From DASQZK01 sp963809925 (lineage in GTDB: Bacteria > Bacteroidota > Bacteroidia > Bacteroidales > GCA-2748055): 64,000 bases of DNA. Where the stretch lies: NCBI GenBank assembly GCA_963809925.1, contig CAWELH010000004.1:930001-994000 (forward strand), written 5' to 3'. Made by a program: the position numbers and the translations under genes. Shown one piece after another: positions 51,126 through 60,268 of the stretch; within the stretch, counting starts at the first letter, position 1, and each line of letters starts with the position of its first letter. Under the pieces are notes generated by a model. It saw only the letters and a program-made list of their open reading frames with translations, made no database searches and had not been told where the DNA came from.

Positions 51126-52034
51126 ATGAACTGGGACGACTGTTTTGGTGATTTTCAACATTTTTTAAGACTTGAAAAGTCGCTTTCCGGCAATTCAGTA
51201 GAAGCTTATAGTGCGGATATTCAAAAGTTCATGCGGTATTTTACGATGCAAAAAATAACCCGGGGTCCTGACGAAGTGAAGCTTGAAGACCTTCGCGAAT
51301 TTCTCGTCTGGATTAATGAACTGGGCATGAGTACGCGTACCCAGGCACGCGTGATTTCCGGTCTTAAAGCCTTTTTCAGATTTCTGATCATTGAAGACCG
51401 TATCGCTGAAGATCCTACTGCTCTGCTCGAAGCACCAAAAATTGGACGAAAACTGCCGGACGTTTTATCCGAGAAGGAGATTGACCGTTTAATCGCAGCC
51501 ATCGATCTGAGTAAGCCTGAAGGTCACAGGAACAGAGCCATGATTGAGGTAATGTATTCCTGCGGATTGCGTGTGTCGGAGCTCACAGGGCTTCGTCTCA
51601 CCGACCTTTATACCAGTAAGGGATTTATCAAGGTGACTGGCAAAGGGGATAAGGAGAGACTGGTTCCTATCGGAAAACGAGCAATAAAAGAAATTGAAAA
51701 TTATCTTCCTGACAGGAAAAATCTGCCTTACATTGATAAGGACGGTGAAGATATTCTCTTTCTTAACAGACGCGGAAAGCAGCTCACAAGGGTAATGATA
51801 TTTACAATTGTCAAGGATCTTAAAAGTAAGGCTGGAATCGAGAAACACGTCAGCCCCCATACTTTCCGCCATTCTTTCGCCACTCATCTGGTCGAAGGCG
51901 GCGCCGATCTCCGTGCAGTACAGGAAATGCTCGGTCATGAGTCGATTCTCACCACCGAAATATATACCCATCTCGACAACGATTTTCTAAGAAAAACCAT
52001 CCTAAGTTTTCATCCCAGATCGCTCAAACGCTGA
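51126..52034 (+). CDS. xerD: Tyrosine recombinase XerD
   Basis: The 302-residue site-specific recombinase resolves chromosome dimers at dif. It has an N-terminal SAM-like core-binding domain (about 5-90) and a catalytic domain with SCGLRVSELTGLRLTDL (first Arg), the beta-hairpin Lys in VTGKGDKERLVPIG, HTFRHSFATHLVEGGADLRAVQEMLGH (HxxR and second His) and the nucleophile Tyr in TEIYTHLD. It stands alone, with no integrase-type att site or mobile genes nearby, so a housekeeping Xer is more likely than an element integrase. Confidence 0.93.
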   Translation: MNWDDCFGDFQHFLRLEKSLSGNSVEAYSADIQKFMRYFTMQKITRGPDEVKLEDLREFLVWINELGMSTRTQARVISGLKAFFRFLIIEDRIAEDPTALLEAPKIGRKLPDVLSEKEIDRLIAAIDLSKPEGHRNRAMIEVMYSCGLRVSELTGLRLTDLYTSKGFIKVTGKGDKERLVPIGKRAIKEIENYLPDRKNLPYIDKDGEDILFLNRRGKQLTRVMIFTIVKDLKSKAGIEKHVSPHTFRHSFATHLVEGGADLRAVQEMLGHESILTTEIYTHLDNDFLRKTILSFHPRSLKR

Positions 52035-52081
52035 TCGCTCAGATCCCCCATAAAATAACGATAAATTAATCCTATTTAGAA

Positions 52082-52110
52082 TTGATTTAATGTTTTTTTG
52101 AATACATTTG
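52082..52110 (+). promoter_or_regulatory. Candidate promoter of ppdK
   Basis: TACATTTG (52103-52110) matches the -7 consensus TAnnTTTG. TTGA at 52082-52085, 17 bp upstream, is a partial -33 element. It lies about 75 bp before the ppdK ATG. This is the best-formed promoter in the window. The ppdK start itself has a good AAGGAGA ribosome site. Confidence 0.55.
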
Positions 52111-52186
52111 TAATCTTGAAAAAAATTAGGATTATTTAGCTAAATAGTTCATTTATAATAAATAAGAAAAAGAAAGGAGATAAAAA

Positions 52187-54913
52187 ATGTCACAAGTAAA
52201 ACGCGTTTACACTTTCGGTGATAAAAAAGCCGAAGGTAGGGCTGACATGAAAAATTTGCTTGGTGGTAAAGGTGCCAATCTTGCAGAAATGAACCTCATT
52301 GGCGTTCCTGTACCTCCCGGGTTTACTATCACTACGGAAGTTTGTACTGAATACAATCAACTTGGCCAGGAAAAGGTTGTTGAACTTATTAAAGCTGATG
52401 TAGAAGCAGCTGTCAGCAACATCGAGAGCATTATGGGAACAAAATTCGGTAGCAGTGAAAATCCGTGTTTGGTGTCAGTTCGTTCAGGTGCACGTGTTTC
52501 CATGCCCGGTATGATGGATACAGTTCTGAATTTAGGAATGAATGATGATGCCGTGAAAGGCCTCGTTGCCAAAACAAACAATGAGCGATTTGCATGGGAC
52601 TCATACCGTCGCTTCGTTCAGATGTATGGGGACGTTGTACTTGGACTAAAACCTGCTTCTAAGGAAGATGTTGATCCTTTTGAAGAGATCATTGAAGGAA
52701 TGAAGGAAAAAAGGGGAGTAGAACTCGATACTCAACTTAGTGTCAATGATTTGAAAGAACTCGTTGTCAGTTTTAAAAAAGCCGTAAAGGAAAAAACTGG
52801 CAGAGATTTTCCATCCGATCCATGGGAACAACTCTGGGGCGCCGTTACGGCCGTCTTCGACAGTTGGATGAATGACAGGGCAATCTATTACAGGAAACTC
52901 AACAATATTCCTGAAGAATGGGGTACAGCCGTCAATGTTCAGGCCATGGTATTTGGAAACATGGGTGAAACCTCAGGAACTGGCGTAGCTTTCACTCGTG
53001 ATGCCGCTACAGGTGAAAACATCTTCAACGGTGAATACCTTATCAATGCACAGGGTGAAGACGTTGTTGCCGGTGTTCGCACACCACAGCAAATTACCAG
53101 GGAAGGTTCACTTCGTTGGGCAAAGCTTGCTGAAGTCTCCGAATCTGACCGTGCTGAAAATTATCCTTCTCTCGAAGAAAAAATGCCCGTAGTTTATTCC
53201 GATCTTTTCGATACACAAAAAAAACTAGAAGGTCACTATCGCGATATGCAAGACCTTGAATTCACTATCCAGGAAGATAAACTCTGGCTTCTCCAGACCC
53301 GTAACGGCAAACGTACCGGTGCGTCCATGGTAAAAATTGCTATGGATCTGCTCAGAGAAGGCGTGATCGACGAAAAAACTGCGCTCTTAAGGAATGAAGC
53401 CAATAAGCTCGACGAACTTCTCCACCCTGTCTTTGACCAGGATGAGATAAATTCAGCCGTAGTTGTTGCCAAAGGTCTTCCTGCATCACCAGGTGCTGCG
53501 ACAGGGCAGATCATCTTCTTCGCCGATGAAGTAGAAGAGTTGTTCAACCAGGGGAAAAGAGTAATTCTTGTAAGAATCGAAACCTCCCCCGAAGACCTTA
53601 AAGGAATGAACCTCGCCAGAGGAATCCTGACTGCACGTGGCGGTATGACCTCACACGCTGCCGTTGTTGCCAGGGGAATGGGCAAGTGTTGTATCTCCGG
53701 TGCTGGAAGCGTGAAAGTCAATTATCGTGAACGTACCATGACTGTTGATGGCAAGGTGTTCAAAGAAGGTGATTTTATCTCACTGAATGGTTCCACCGGT
53801 GAGGTTTATGTAGGTGAGATCAAAACGAAAAATCCCGAACTCAGCGGTGACTTCGGGGAATTGATGGCCCTGGCCGATAAATATGCAAGTATGACCGTCC
53901 GTACCAACGCCGATACACCCAAAGATGCTGGCGTTGCCCGAAATTTTGGTGCAAAGGGTATTGGTCTTTGCCGTACGGAACATATGTTCTTCGAAGGTAC
54001 CAGAATCAAAGCCATGCGTGAGATGATCCTTGCATCTGATGAAGTAGGAAGAAGAAAAGCGCTGGACAAACTGCTTCCCATTCAGAGGGAAGACTTTGAA
54101 GGAATCCTTGAAGCCATGAACGGGCTGCCCGTTACGATCCGTCTTCTCGACCCGCCCCTCCACGAATTTGTTCCCCATGAAGAAGAAAACCAAAAGGAAA
54201 TGGCTGATGAAATGGGTATCTCAGTGGAAGAAGTCAAATCCAAGGTCGAAAGTCTTGCCGAATTCAACCCTATGCTCGGGCACAGGGGATGTCGTTTGGG
54301 CAATACTTATCCTGAAATTACGGAAATGCAGGCCAGGGCGATCATTGAGGCAGCTTTGAATCTGAAGAAAAAGGGTGTCGTTACCAAACCGGAAATCATG
54401 ATCCCTCTGATAGGTACCGCAAAAGAATTCAAAATGCAGGAAGAAATTGTAAGGACCACCGCCAGAAAGGTGTTTGAAGAAAGAGGTGACAAGGTGGAGT
54501 ATATGGTTGGTACCATGATTGAAATCCCAAGAGCAGCACTTATCGCCGATCTCGTGGCCAAAGATGCTGAATTTTTCTCTTTCGGAACGAACGACCTTAC
54601 ACAGATGACCTTTGGATATTCAAGGGATGATGCCGGTAAATTCCTCCCTGTCTATCTCGAAAAAGGAATACTTAAGAACGATCCTTTCCAGGTTCTCGAT
54701 CAGGAAGGTGTTGGTCAGCTTGTTAAAATGGGTATTGCTAAAGGCCGCTCAACCAGGCCCGACCTGAAAGTTGGGATCTGTGGTGAACATGGCGGCGAGC
54801 CTAGCTCTGTTGAATTCTGCCACAATGTTGGAATGAATTACGTGAGCTGCTCACCATATCGTGTTCCGATTGCCAGATTGGCAGCTGCACATGCTAAAAT
54901 TAAGGAGTCCTGA
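52187..54913 (+). CDS. ppdK: Pyruvate, phosphate dikinase
   Basis: PPDK interconverts pyruvate, ATP and phosphate with phosphoenolpyruvate, AMP and pyrophosphate. The 908-residue protein contains the N-terminal ATP-grasp domain (LLGGKGANLAEMN; VSVRSGARVSMPGMMDTVLNLG), the swivelling phosphohistidine domain (ARGGMTSHAAVVARGMGKCCISG) and the C-terminal PEP TIM barrel (GICGEHGGEPSSVEFC, the catalytic Cys-region variant CGEHGG). Length is typical. A terminator separates it from pckA. In anaerobes it serves PPi-linked glycolysis or gluconeogenesis. Confidence 0.97.
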   Translation: MSQVKRVYTFGDKKAEGRADMKNLLGGKGANLAEMNLIGVPVPPGFTITTEVCTEYNQLGQEKVVELIKADVEAAVSNIESIMGTKFGSSENPCLVSVRSGARVSMPGMMDTVLNLGMNDDAVKGLVAKTNNERFAWDSYRRFVQMYGDVVLGLKPASKEDVDPFEEIIEGMKEKRGVELDTQLSVNDLKELVVSFKKAVKEKTGRDFPSDPWEQLWGAVTAVFDSWMNDRAIYYRKLNNIPEEWGTAVNVQAMVFGNMGETSGTGVAFTRDAATGENIFNGEYLINAQGEDVVAGVRTPQQITREGSLRWAKLAEVSESDRAENYPSLEEKMPVVYSDLFDTQKKLEGHYRDMQDLEFTIQEDKLWLLQTRNGKRTGASMVKIAMDLLREGVIDEKTALLRNEANKLDELLHPVFDQDEINSAVVVAKGLPASPGAATGQIIFFADEVEELFNQGKRVILVRIETSPEDLKGMNLARGILTARGGMTSHAAVVARGMGKCCISGAGSVKVNYRERTMTVDGKVFKEGDFISLNGSTGEVYVGEIKTKNPELSGDFGELMALADKYASMTVRTNADTPKDAGVARNFGAKGIGLCRTEHMFFEGTRIKAMREMILASDEVGRRKALDKLLPIQREDFEGILEAMNGLPVTIRLLDPPLHEFVPHEEENQKEMADEMGISVEEVKSKVESLAEFNPMLGHRGCRLGNTYPEITEMQARAIIEAALNLKKKGVVTKPEIMIPLIGTAKEFKMQEEIVRTTARKVFEERGDKVEYMVGTMIEIPRAALIADLVAKDAEFFSFGTNDLTQMTFGYSRDDAGKFLPVYLEKGILKNDPFQVLDQEGVGQLVKMGIAKGRSTRPDLKVGICGEHGGEPSSVEFCHNVGMNYVSCSPYRVPIARLAAAHAKIKES

Positions 54914-54933
54914 TTACTTACAATCTCATAGCT

Positions 54934-54968
54934 AAAAGGCGGCATTTCTTATGATTTGCCGCCTTTTT
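54934..54968 (+). terminator. Intrinsic terminator after ppdK
   Basis: AAAAGGCGGCA (54934-54944) pairs perfectly with TGCCGCCTTTT (54957-54967) and runs into T residues. It sits about 20 bp after the ppdK stop and ends that transcript before the pckA promoter. Confidence 0.9.
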
Positions 54969-54994
54969 GTTGGCATCAGGTGATATAAATTTTG

Positions 54995-55002
54995 TATATT
55001 TG
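54995..55002 (+). promoter_or_regulatory. Candidate -7 box for pckA
   Basis: TATATTTG fits TAnnTTTG, lies directly after the ppdK terminator and 46 bp before the pckA ATG. The -33 element is not clear. Confidence 0.5.
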
Positions 55003-55048
55003 GCCGGAATTATTGCAATTAGTATTGTTAAAAATTTTATAATTAGGT

Positions 55049-56671
55049 ATGAAGAAAATCAATCTAAGCGTTTACGGCATTACCGGAGTTCAGGATGTTT
55101 ATTACAATCTTTCTTACGACGAATTGTTCCGACATGAAACCGACACCTCACTAACAGGATTTGAGAAAGGCACAGTGACAAGCCTGGGTGCCGTAGCCGT
55201 CGATACCGGTTGTTTTACAGGCCGTTCACCAAAAGATAAATATATCGTTAAAGAAGAAACTTCAGCTGACAATATTTGGTGGAAGAATGAAAAAAGGAAA
55301 GCCTCAGATAATAAACCTGTTTCTGAGGAAATCTGGAATGACCTGAAAATGAAATCCACAAAACAGCTTTCCGGGAAGAAACTTTATGTTCAGGACGGTT
55401 ATGCCGGAGCGAACCCGGAAACACAGCTGAAAGTAAGATTCATAATGGAAGTGGCCTGGCAAGCGCATTTTGTAAAGAATATGTTCATCAGACCTACTGA
55501 AGAGGAACTGGAATCCTTCGAACCTGATTTCGTTGTGCTGAATGCTTCAAAGACACAGAATGATGACTGGAATGCGCAGGGGCTGAACAGCGATGTCTAT
55601 GCCGTCTTCAATCTGAAGGAAAGAATGGCCTGCATCGGTGGTAGTTGGTATGGCGGCGAAATGAAAAAGGGCATCTTCTCCGTGATGAATTATTATCTGC
55701 CCCTGAAAAATATTGCTGCTATGCATTGTTCCGCCAATGTTGGCAAGGACGGTGACACAGCCATCTTTTTCGGTCTGTCGGGAACAGGTAAAACCACCCT
55801 GTCAGCCGATCCGACCCGTGCTCTCATTGGTGACGACGAACATGGCTGGGATGATGACGGCGTCTTTAACTTCGAAGGAGGCTGTTATGCCAAAACCATC
55901 GATCTTGACCCGGAAAAAGAGCCGGATATTTTTCAGGCTATTAAACGGGATGCACTGCTCGAAAATGTTGGGATCAGAGAAAATGGCGATATCGATTTTT
56001 CCGATGATTCAAAAACCAAAAATACCAGGGTCTCTTACCCGATCTATCATATCCAAAATATCGTAAAACCTGTTTCAAAAGCCGGTCACGCAAAGAATGT
56101 GATCTTCCTCACTGCCGATGCATTTGGTGTGCTCCCTCCGGTTTCAAAACTTACACCGGAACAAACGGAATACCATTTCATCAGCGGTTATACAGCCAAG
56201 GTGGCAGGGACAGAAAGAGGTGTGAATGCGCCGCAACCCTCTTTTTCAGCCTGTTTTGGTGCTGCTTTCCTTCTTCTTGATCCTACTGTTTATGCAGATA
56301 AACTTACAAGAAAAATGAAAGAACATGGCTCAACAGCCTGGCTGGTAAATACCGGATGGATGGGAGGACCTGTCGGTGTAGGAAAACGCATTGATATCCC
56401 TTCTACCAGGTCTATCATAAATGCCATCCTGAATGGATCGCTCGAAAATGAGGAGTTTGAAATCATACCCTATTTCAACCTTAGTGTTCCGAAACGTGTC
56501 ACCGGTTGTGACGATCATATCCTTAATCCCAGAAATCTTTGGGAAAGCCCAGATGAATGGGATGCCGCTGCAAAATCGCTTGCAGACCGCTTTATCGAGA
56601 ACTTCAAACATTTCATGGATAATGATGCGGCCAAACGACTTGCAGAAACGGCCGGACCGAAAATTAATTGA
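55049..56671 (+). CDS. pckA: Phosphoenolpyruvate carboxykinase (ATP)
   Basis: PckA interconverts oxaloacetate and PEP with ATP. The 540-residue protein has TGCFTGRSPKDKYIVKEE, the P-loop (kinase-1a) GLSGTGKTTLSADP, the metal-binding DDEHGWDDDGVFNFEGGCYAK, and FSACFGAAFLLL and NTGWMGGPVGVGKRIDIPSTR. It is complete. With mdh and ppdK it forms the C3-C4 node used by fermenting Bacteroidota for CO2 fixation toward succinate or for gluconeogenesis. Confidence 0.97.
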   Translation: MKKINLSVYGITGVQDVYYNLSYDELFRHETDTSLTGFEKGTVTSLGAVAVDTGCFTGRSPKDKYIVKEETSADNIWWKNEKRKASDNKPVSEEIWNDLKMKSTKQLSGKKLYVQDGYAGANPETQLKVRFIMEVAWQAHFVKNMFIRPTEEELESFEPDFVVLNASKTQNDDWNAQGLNSDVYAVFNLKERMACIGGSWYGGEMKKGIFSVMNYYLPLKNIAAMHCSANVGKDGDTAIFFGLSGTGKTTLSADPTRALIGDDEHGWDDDGVFNFEGGCYAKTIDLDPEKEPDIFQAIKRDALLENVGIRENGDIDFSDDSKTKNTRVSYPIYHIQNIVKPVSKAGHAKNVIFLTADAFGVLPPVSKLTPEQTEYHFISGYTAKVAGTERGVNAPQPSFSACFGAAFLLLDPTVYADKLTRKMKEHGSTAWLVNTGWMGGPVGVGKRIDIPSTRSIINAILNGSLENEEFEIIPYFNLSVPKRVTGCDDHILNPRNLWESPDEWDAAAKSLADRFIENFKHFMDNDAAKRLAETAGPKIN

Positions 56672-57005
56672 TCTTTTTGCCCAGGAGAAGCATGTAGGTG
56701 TTTTTTAAGGTTATAGAAGCAAGCTTAACCTTTAAGTGAGATTATCGTTTGTGTGGTGCATCCTATGTATAGGTGTAATATTTACGCCTATACATAGGAT
56801 GCATCCCTACAGGCCTGATACTAGCGATCTGAACGTGTTTTTCAAAGGAATTAATTGGGATATTCTTCTAAGATTTCCTTCCTTTCATTTGCCCCTGTCA
56901 ACTCCTCCGACCTCCTAAATTGATTCTAAAATACATAAAAAGGATGCTCACCATTTTATTTCTGGATAGATAATTATATTTTTGAGCCCTCTAAAAAAGT
57001 AAGAG
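56672..57005. other. Intergenic region before plsY
   Basis: No gene is supported. It holds a small hairpin (AAGGTTA 56707-56713 with TAACCTT 56726-56732) just after pckA, which lacks a T-run, and a much longer hairpin at 56755-56805. The rest is AT-rich. Confidence 0.6.
56755..56805. repeat. Long near-perfect hairpin, candidate dispersed palindromic element
   Basis: A 24-bp stem (left arm 56755-56778, right arm 56782-56805) closes on a 3-nt TAT loop with only two G-U type mismatches. The inner arms read GCATCCTATGTATAGG and CCTATACATAGGATGC. GGATGCATCC within the right side is itself a palindrome. No T-run follows. This shape is typical of dispersed palindromic repeats or miniature elements. 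Confidence 0.7.
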
Positions 57006-57665
57006 ATGAATCATGACTCAGCCATGATCCTGGCGATGGTGCTTGCTTATCTGACAGGCTCAATTCCGACTTCCGTCTGGGTGGGAAAAATATTTCACGG
57101 AACCGATGTCCGTGAACATGGCAGCGGCAATGCCGGAGCGAGTAATACAATGCGTGTGCTTGGTGTGAAGACGGGTATACCTGTGTTGATCTTTGATGTG
57201 TTTAAAGGATGGATTTCCGTGAAGTATGCCGCTCTTTTCAGCCTGTATCCGGTTTATACAGAATCCTATACTAATATAGCCATACTGTTGGGGATACTGG
57301 CGGTTACCGGACATATTTTTCCAGTTTATGCAGGATTCAGGGGAGGGAAGGGCGTCGCCACCATTTTCGGCGTTCTTTTTGCCATCCAGCCTGTAGCAAC
57401 ATTGTGTGCAGCCGGTGTCTTTTTGGTCTTCCTGCTTATTTTTAAGATATTCTCTGTCGCATCCATGCTTGCCGGATTATCATTTCCGGTCTGGATTATC
57501 GTCATATTCCATTCGCACCATATCTTGCTGAATATATTTTCGGTTATGGTTTCTGTCCTACTGATCGTGACGCATCGGAAAAATATCGGTCGTCTGATCC
57601 ACGGTGAAGAGAAACGGGCAACATTTCTTTTTAAGAAACGTGATCGCGACCCGGAGCCGTTCTGA
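57006..57665 (+). CDS. plsY: Glycerol-3-phosphate acyltransferase PlsY
   Basis: PlsY transfers an acyl group from acyl-phosphate to glycerol 3-phosphate at the inner membrane. The 219-residue protein has five hydrophobic segments and the three conserved loops: AYLTGSIPTSVWVGKIF, HGSGNAGASNTMRVLGVKTG and VYAGFRGGKGVATIFGV, then the C-terminal THRKNIGRLIHGEE. The last 12 codons overlap the convergent MscS gene by 35 bp. Length is slightly above the family average because of the KKRDRDPEPF tail. Confidence 0.95.
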   Translation: MNHDSAMILAMVLAYLTGSIPTSVWVGKIFHGTDVREHGSGNAGASNTMRVLGVKTGIPVLIFDVFKGWISVKYAALFSLYPVYTESYTNIAILLGILAVTGHIFPVYAGFRGGKGVATIFGVLFAIQPVATLCAAGVFLVFLLIFKIFSVASMLAGLSFPVWIIVIFHSHHILLNIFSVMVSVLLIVTHRKNIGRLIHGEEKRATFLFKKRDRDPEPF

Positions 57666-58482
57666 TATGAACATCTCTTTGCGGGAAGGGTATGGTAACA
57701 CTGTTTTCATTGAACTTCCGGTTAATGGCATACCTTAGATCACTCTTTGTAATCTCTACCCAAAACGTATCATATGTCCAAAATAGCAGTCTGAAGTTCA
57801 GGGAAGATTCTCCAAAGTCGCTAAACATCACAATTGGTCTGGGATCTTTAACTATTTTAGGATGATCCAGAGCCACTTCCTCCAGGATCCTGGTCACTTT
57901 TTCGACATCAGAGCCATAGGCAACACCAACATTTACATTAAAGCGCGTTTTCTTTTCCATGTGACTCCAGTTGATCAGCCTGTCAGAGATGAACTTCGAA
58001 TTCGGGATGATTAGGATCAGTCTGTCACGGGTTTCAATTTTGGTGGTTCTGAGATTTATCTCTACCACCTTTCCTATTATATTACCTTCCAGTTCAATAA
58101 TATCTTCGACTTTCAGGTTGCCTTCGAAAAGCATCACGAAGCCTGATACAAGGTCTTTGAATATTTCCTGCAATCCAAGACCCAAACCAACCATCAAAGC
58201 TGCAGAACCGGCAAGCAATATTGTGATCTTCACGCCGATGGTCTCAATGGAAATACTGATGGCGATGACCCATAGGACATATTTGATAATCTGGATGATG
58301 GAATGTGCAGTTCCGACCTCTATCTTGTTCTGGCTCGACTGACGGTGGATCAGTTTTTTGAAAACCCATACGATCAACTTTGTGGCCACGATGATAATCA
58401 GGATCTCGAGGAGGTGATAGACGGTAATATTGATCGTCTGGGTTTTGATCAGCGAATACTCAAGTATTTCCTTCAGTGTCAT
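57631..58482 (-). CDS. MscS family mechanosensitive ion channel
   Basis: The 283-residue protein has hydrophobic segments at about 20-40, 70-90 and 90-110, the last being the pore helix with GSAALMVGLGLGLQEIFKDLVSGFVML. The MscS beta domain follows (VEDIIELEGNIIGKVVEINLRTTKI) with the alpha/beta cage domain after. It releases solutes on hypo-osmotic shock. It is 11 bp downstream of the c-di-AMP synthase gene on the same strand. The 3' end overlaps plsY, and the tail ends in DVHIRTAPGRDHVS. Confidence 0.92.
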   Translation of the reverse strand: MTLKEILEYSLIKTQTINITVYHLLEILIIIVATKLIVWVFKKLIHRQSSQNKIEVGTAHSIIQIIKYVLWVIAISISIETIGVKITILLAGSAALMVGLGLGLQEIFKDLVSGFVMLFEGNLKVEDIIELEGNIIGKVVEINLRTTKIETRDRLILIIPNSKFISDRLINWSHMEKKTRFNVNVGVAYGSDVEKVTRILEEVALDHPKIVKDPRPIVMFSDFGESSLNFRLLFWTYDTFWVEITKSDLRYAINRKFNENSVTIPFPQRDVHIRTAPGRDHVS

Positions 58483-58493
58483 AAGTTCAGGAT

Positions 58494-59279
58494 TTAGACG
58501 CCCTGGAATTCGTTTTCAAGCTTTGTCATCAGTTCTTTGGGACTCAAGTCGTTATTTAGTCTGCCATTCTGTGCAAAAGATATCTGTCCGGTTTCCTCAG
58601 AAACTATAACAACGATTGCATCAGTGAGTTCAGTTATACCAATAGCGGCACGGTGTCTCAGACCGTATTCCGGCGGCAGATCGGGATTATCAGTAACAGG
58701 TAGAACTACCCTGGCGGCAGATATTTTCTCACGGTCGATGATAATGGCTCCGTCGTGTAACGGGCTCAGCTTGTTGAAAATACTGAGAATGAGACGACTC
58801 GAAGTGTCAGCATACAGGGGATCTCCGGCTTGAGCATAAATGTCGAGCGTTGACTTTCGTTTAATGACGATGAGCGCACCCGTCCTGCTTCCGGCAAGGC
58901 TAATCACAGCCTTCATGATGGATCTCAGCCGCACGGTTGGCCTTGTGTCGAAATCCATTCGCAGCATACGCTCAAAACGCATTCGGTTCCGGGTGATATA
59001 CCGCGCCCCGATAAATATCAGGAAGCGCCTGATCTCCTGCTGGAATACAATAATGAGAGCGATCACTCCAACACCGATGACCTGGCCAAGAATGGTACTT
59101 AGCAGCTCCATTTTCAGCATCTTGACAATACCCCAGAAAAAGTATATGGAGATGATACCAATGATAATATTGATGGCCACCGTACCCCTTACAAGCATAT
59201 AGAGCTGGTACATCAGGAGGGCTACCAGGAAGATGTCCAGGATGTCGAGAATCCGTATATGAATGAAAAGTGGAACCAT
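58494..59279 (-). CDS. cdaA: Diadenylate cyclase CdaA
   Basis: CdaA makes cyclic di-AMP from two ATP. The 261-residue membrane protein has about three N-terminal transmembrane helices (10-30, 34-52, 65-82) followed by a DAC (DisA_N) domain. The DGA (176-178) and RHR (208-210) active-site motifs are intact: LHDGAIIIDREKISAARVVLP and GLRHRAAIGITE. The gene lies between folP (39 bp upstream) and an MscS channel, all on the minus strand. The cdaA-folP pairing is common in Bacteroidota. Confidence 0.95.
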   Translation of the reverse strand: MVPLFIHIRILDILDIFLVALLMYQLYMLVRGTVAINIIIGIISIYFFWGIVKMLKMELLSTILGQVIGVGVIALIIVFQQEIRRFLIFIGARYITRNRMRFERMLRMDFDTRPTVRLRSIMKAVISLAGSRTGALIVIKRKSTLDIYAQAGDPLYADTSSRLILSIFNKLSPLHDGAIIIDREKISAARVVLPVTDNPDLPPEYGLRHRAAIGITELTDAIVVIVSEETGQISFAQNGRLNNDLSPKELMTKLENEFQGV

Positions 59280-59318
59280 TCGCTATCTGTCAGAGCAAAT
59301 TTAATAATTACAGGGAAA

Positions 59319-60194
59319 TTAACCCTGTTTTTCCATGTTATGTAAAAATTTGAACAGCTTTACCGTTTCCACAGCTTCCTTAACATCATGAACTCTTAGT
59401 ACTGAAACTCCTTTGGTGAGGGCGTACATGTGAAGTGCTGTTGTGCCATTGAGAGCTTCTGATTTATCGATGTCCAGGAGTTTATAGGTCATCGATTTTC
59501 TGGATATCCCCGCCATCAACGGCATTCCGAAACTCCGAAATACTTCAAGTGAAGCCAGGAGCATATAATTATGTTCCAGGGTTTTGCCGAAACCAAAACC
59601 AGGATCCAGAATTACATCATTAACGCCCTTATCGATGAGTGTTTCAAGCCGGCCGGCAAAAAACATCATGATATCGTTCACCACATCGGAATAGGTCGGT
59701 TTTTCCTGCATAGTACGGGGGGTACCCTGCATATGCATCATGATATACGGAAGCTTCCAGGATGCAACCAGATCAAACATCTCCGGATCGCCATTGCCAC
59801 CTGTAATATCGTTGATAATATCGATTTCAAAATCTTCCGAAACCCGCCTGATCACTTCAGTACGGTAGGAGTCAACCGATACAGGTATGTTGGGGAATAG
59901 CCGCCTGACGACTTCAATCGCGGGAAGAAGCCTCGATAATTCCTCCTTAGCGCTGATATCCTCAGCACCCGGACGGGAAGAATAGCCACCGATATCGATA
60001 ATGTCGGTCCCCTCGTCCACCATTTTTCTAACCCTGCTTTCAATTCCGGCTTTGTCAGTGTACCTGCCTCCGTCATAAAAAGAATCGGGTGTTACATTCA
60101 GTATGCCCATAACCTTCGGTACAGTGAGGTCCATGAGTTCACCCCGGCAATTGATACTGAGGTTTCTTGAAAAAAACGTATCTTTAAAAGCCAT
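59319..60194 (-). CDS. folP: Dihydropteroate synthase
   Basis: DHPS condenses p-aminobenzoate with dihydropterin pyrophosphate in folate synthesis. The 291-residue TIM barrel has both signature motifs: MGILNVTPDSFYDGGRY (pterin/phosphate loop) and DIIDIGGYSSRPGAEDI, plus INDITGGNGDPEMF, MHMQGTPRTMQEKPTY and DPGFGFGKTLEHNY. It is the first gene of the folP-cdaA-mscS unit and is divergent from tmk with 74 bp between them. Confidence 0.96.
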   Translation of the reverse strand: MAFKDTFFSRNLSINCRGELMDLTVPKVMGILNVTPDSFYDGGRYTDKAGIESRVRKMVDEGTDIIDIGGYSSRPGAEDISAKEELSRLLPAIEVVRRLFPNIPVSVDSYRTEVIRRVSEDFEIDIINDITGGNGDPEMFDLVASWKLPYIMMHMQGTPRTMQEKPTYSDVVNDIMMFFAGRLETLIDKGVNDVILDPGFGFGKTLEHNYMLLASLEVFRSFGMPLMAGISRKSMTYKLLDIDKSEALNGTTALHMYALTKGVSVLRVHDVKEAVETVKLFKFLHNMEKQG

Positions 60195-60268
60195 TTACTG
60201 ACGTATTATTTCTGAATTGCAAAGGTAAGCATTTGAAAGCAGTATCGAATTAAACCATTTATCAACAA

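Noticed and set aside
51126..52034. Integrase of a mobile element
   Set aside because: Protein has the XerD layout and no att-like repeats, tRNA or mobile genes are near.
56707..56732. Terminator after pckA
   Set aside because: The 7-bp stem has no following T-run, so it was not called as a terminator.
58303..58497. Possible sequencing-adapter remnant (frame starting MCSSDL)
   Set aside because: The nucleotide match to adapter sequence is poor and the minus strand is intact MscS coding sequence.
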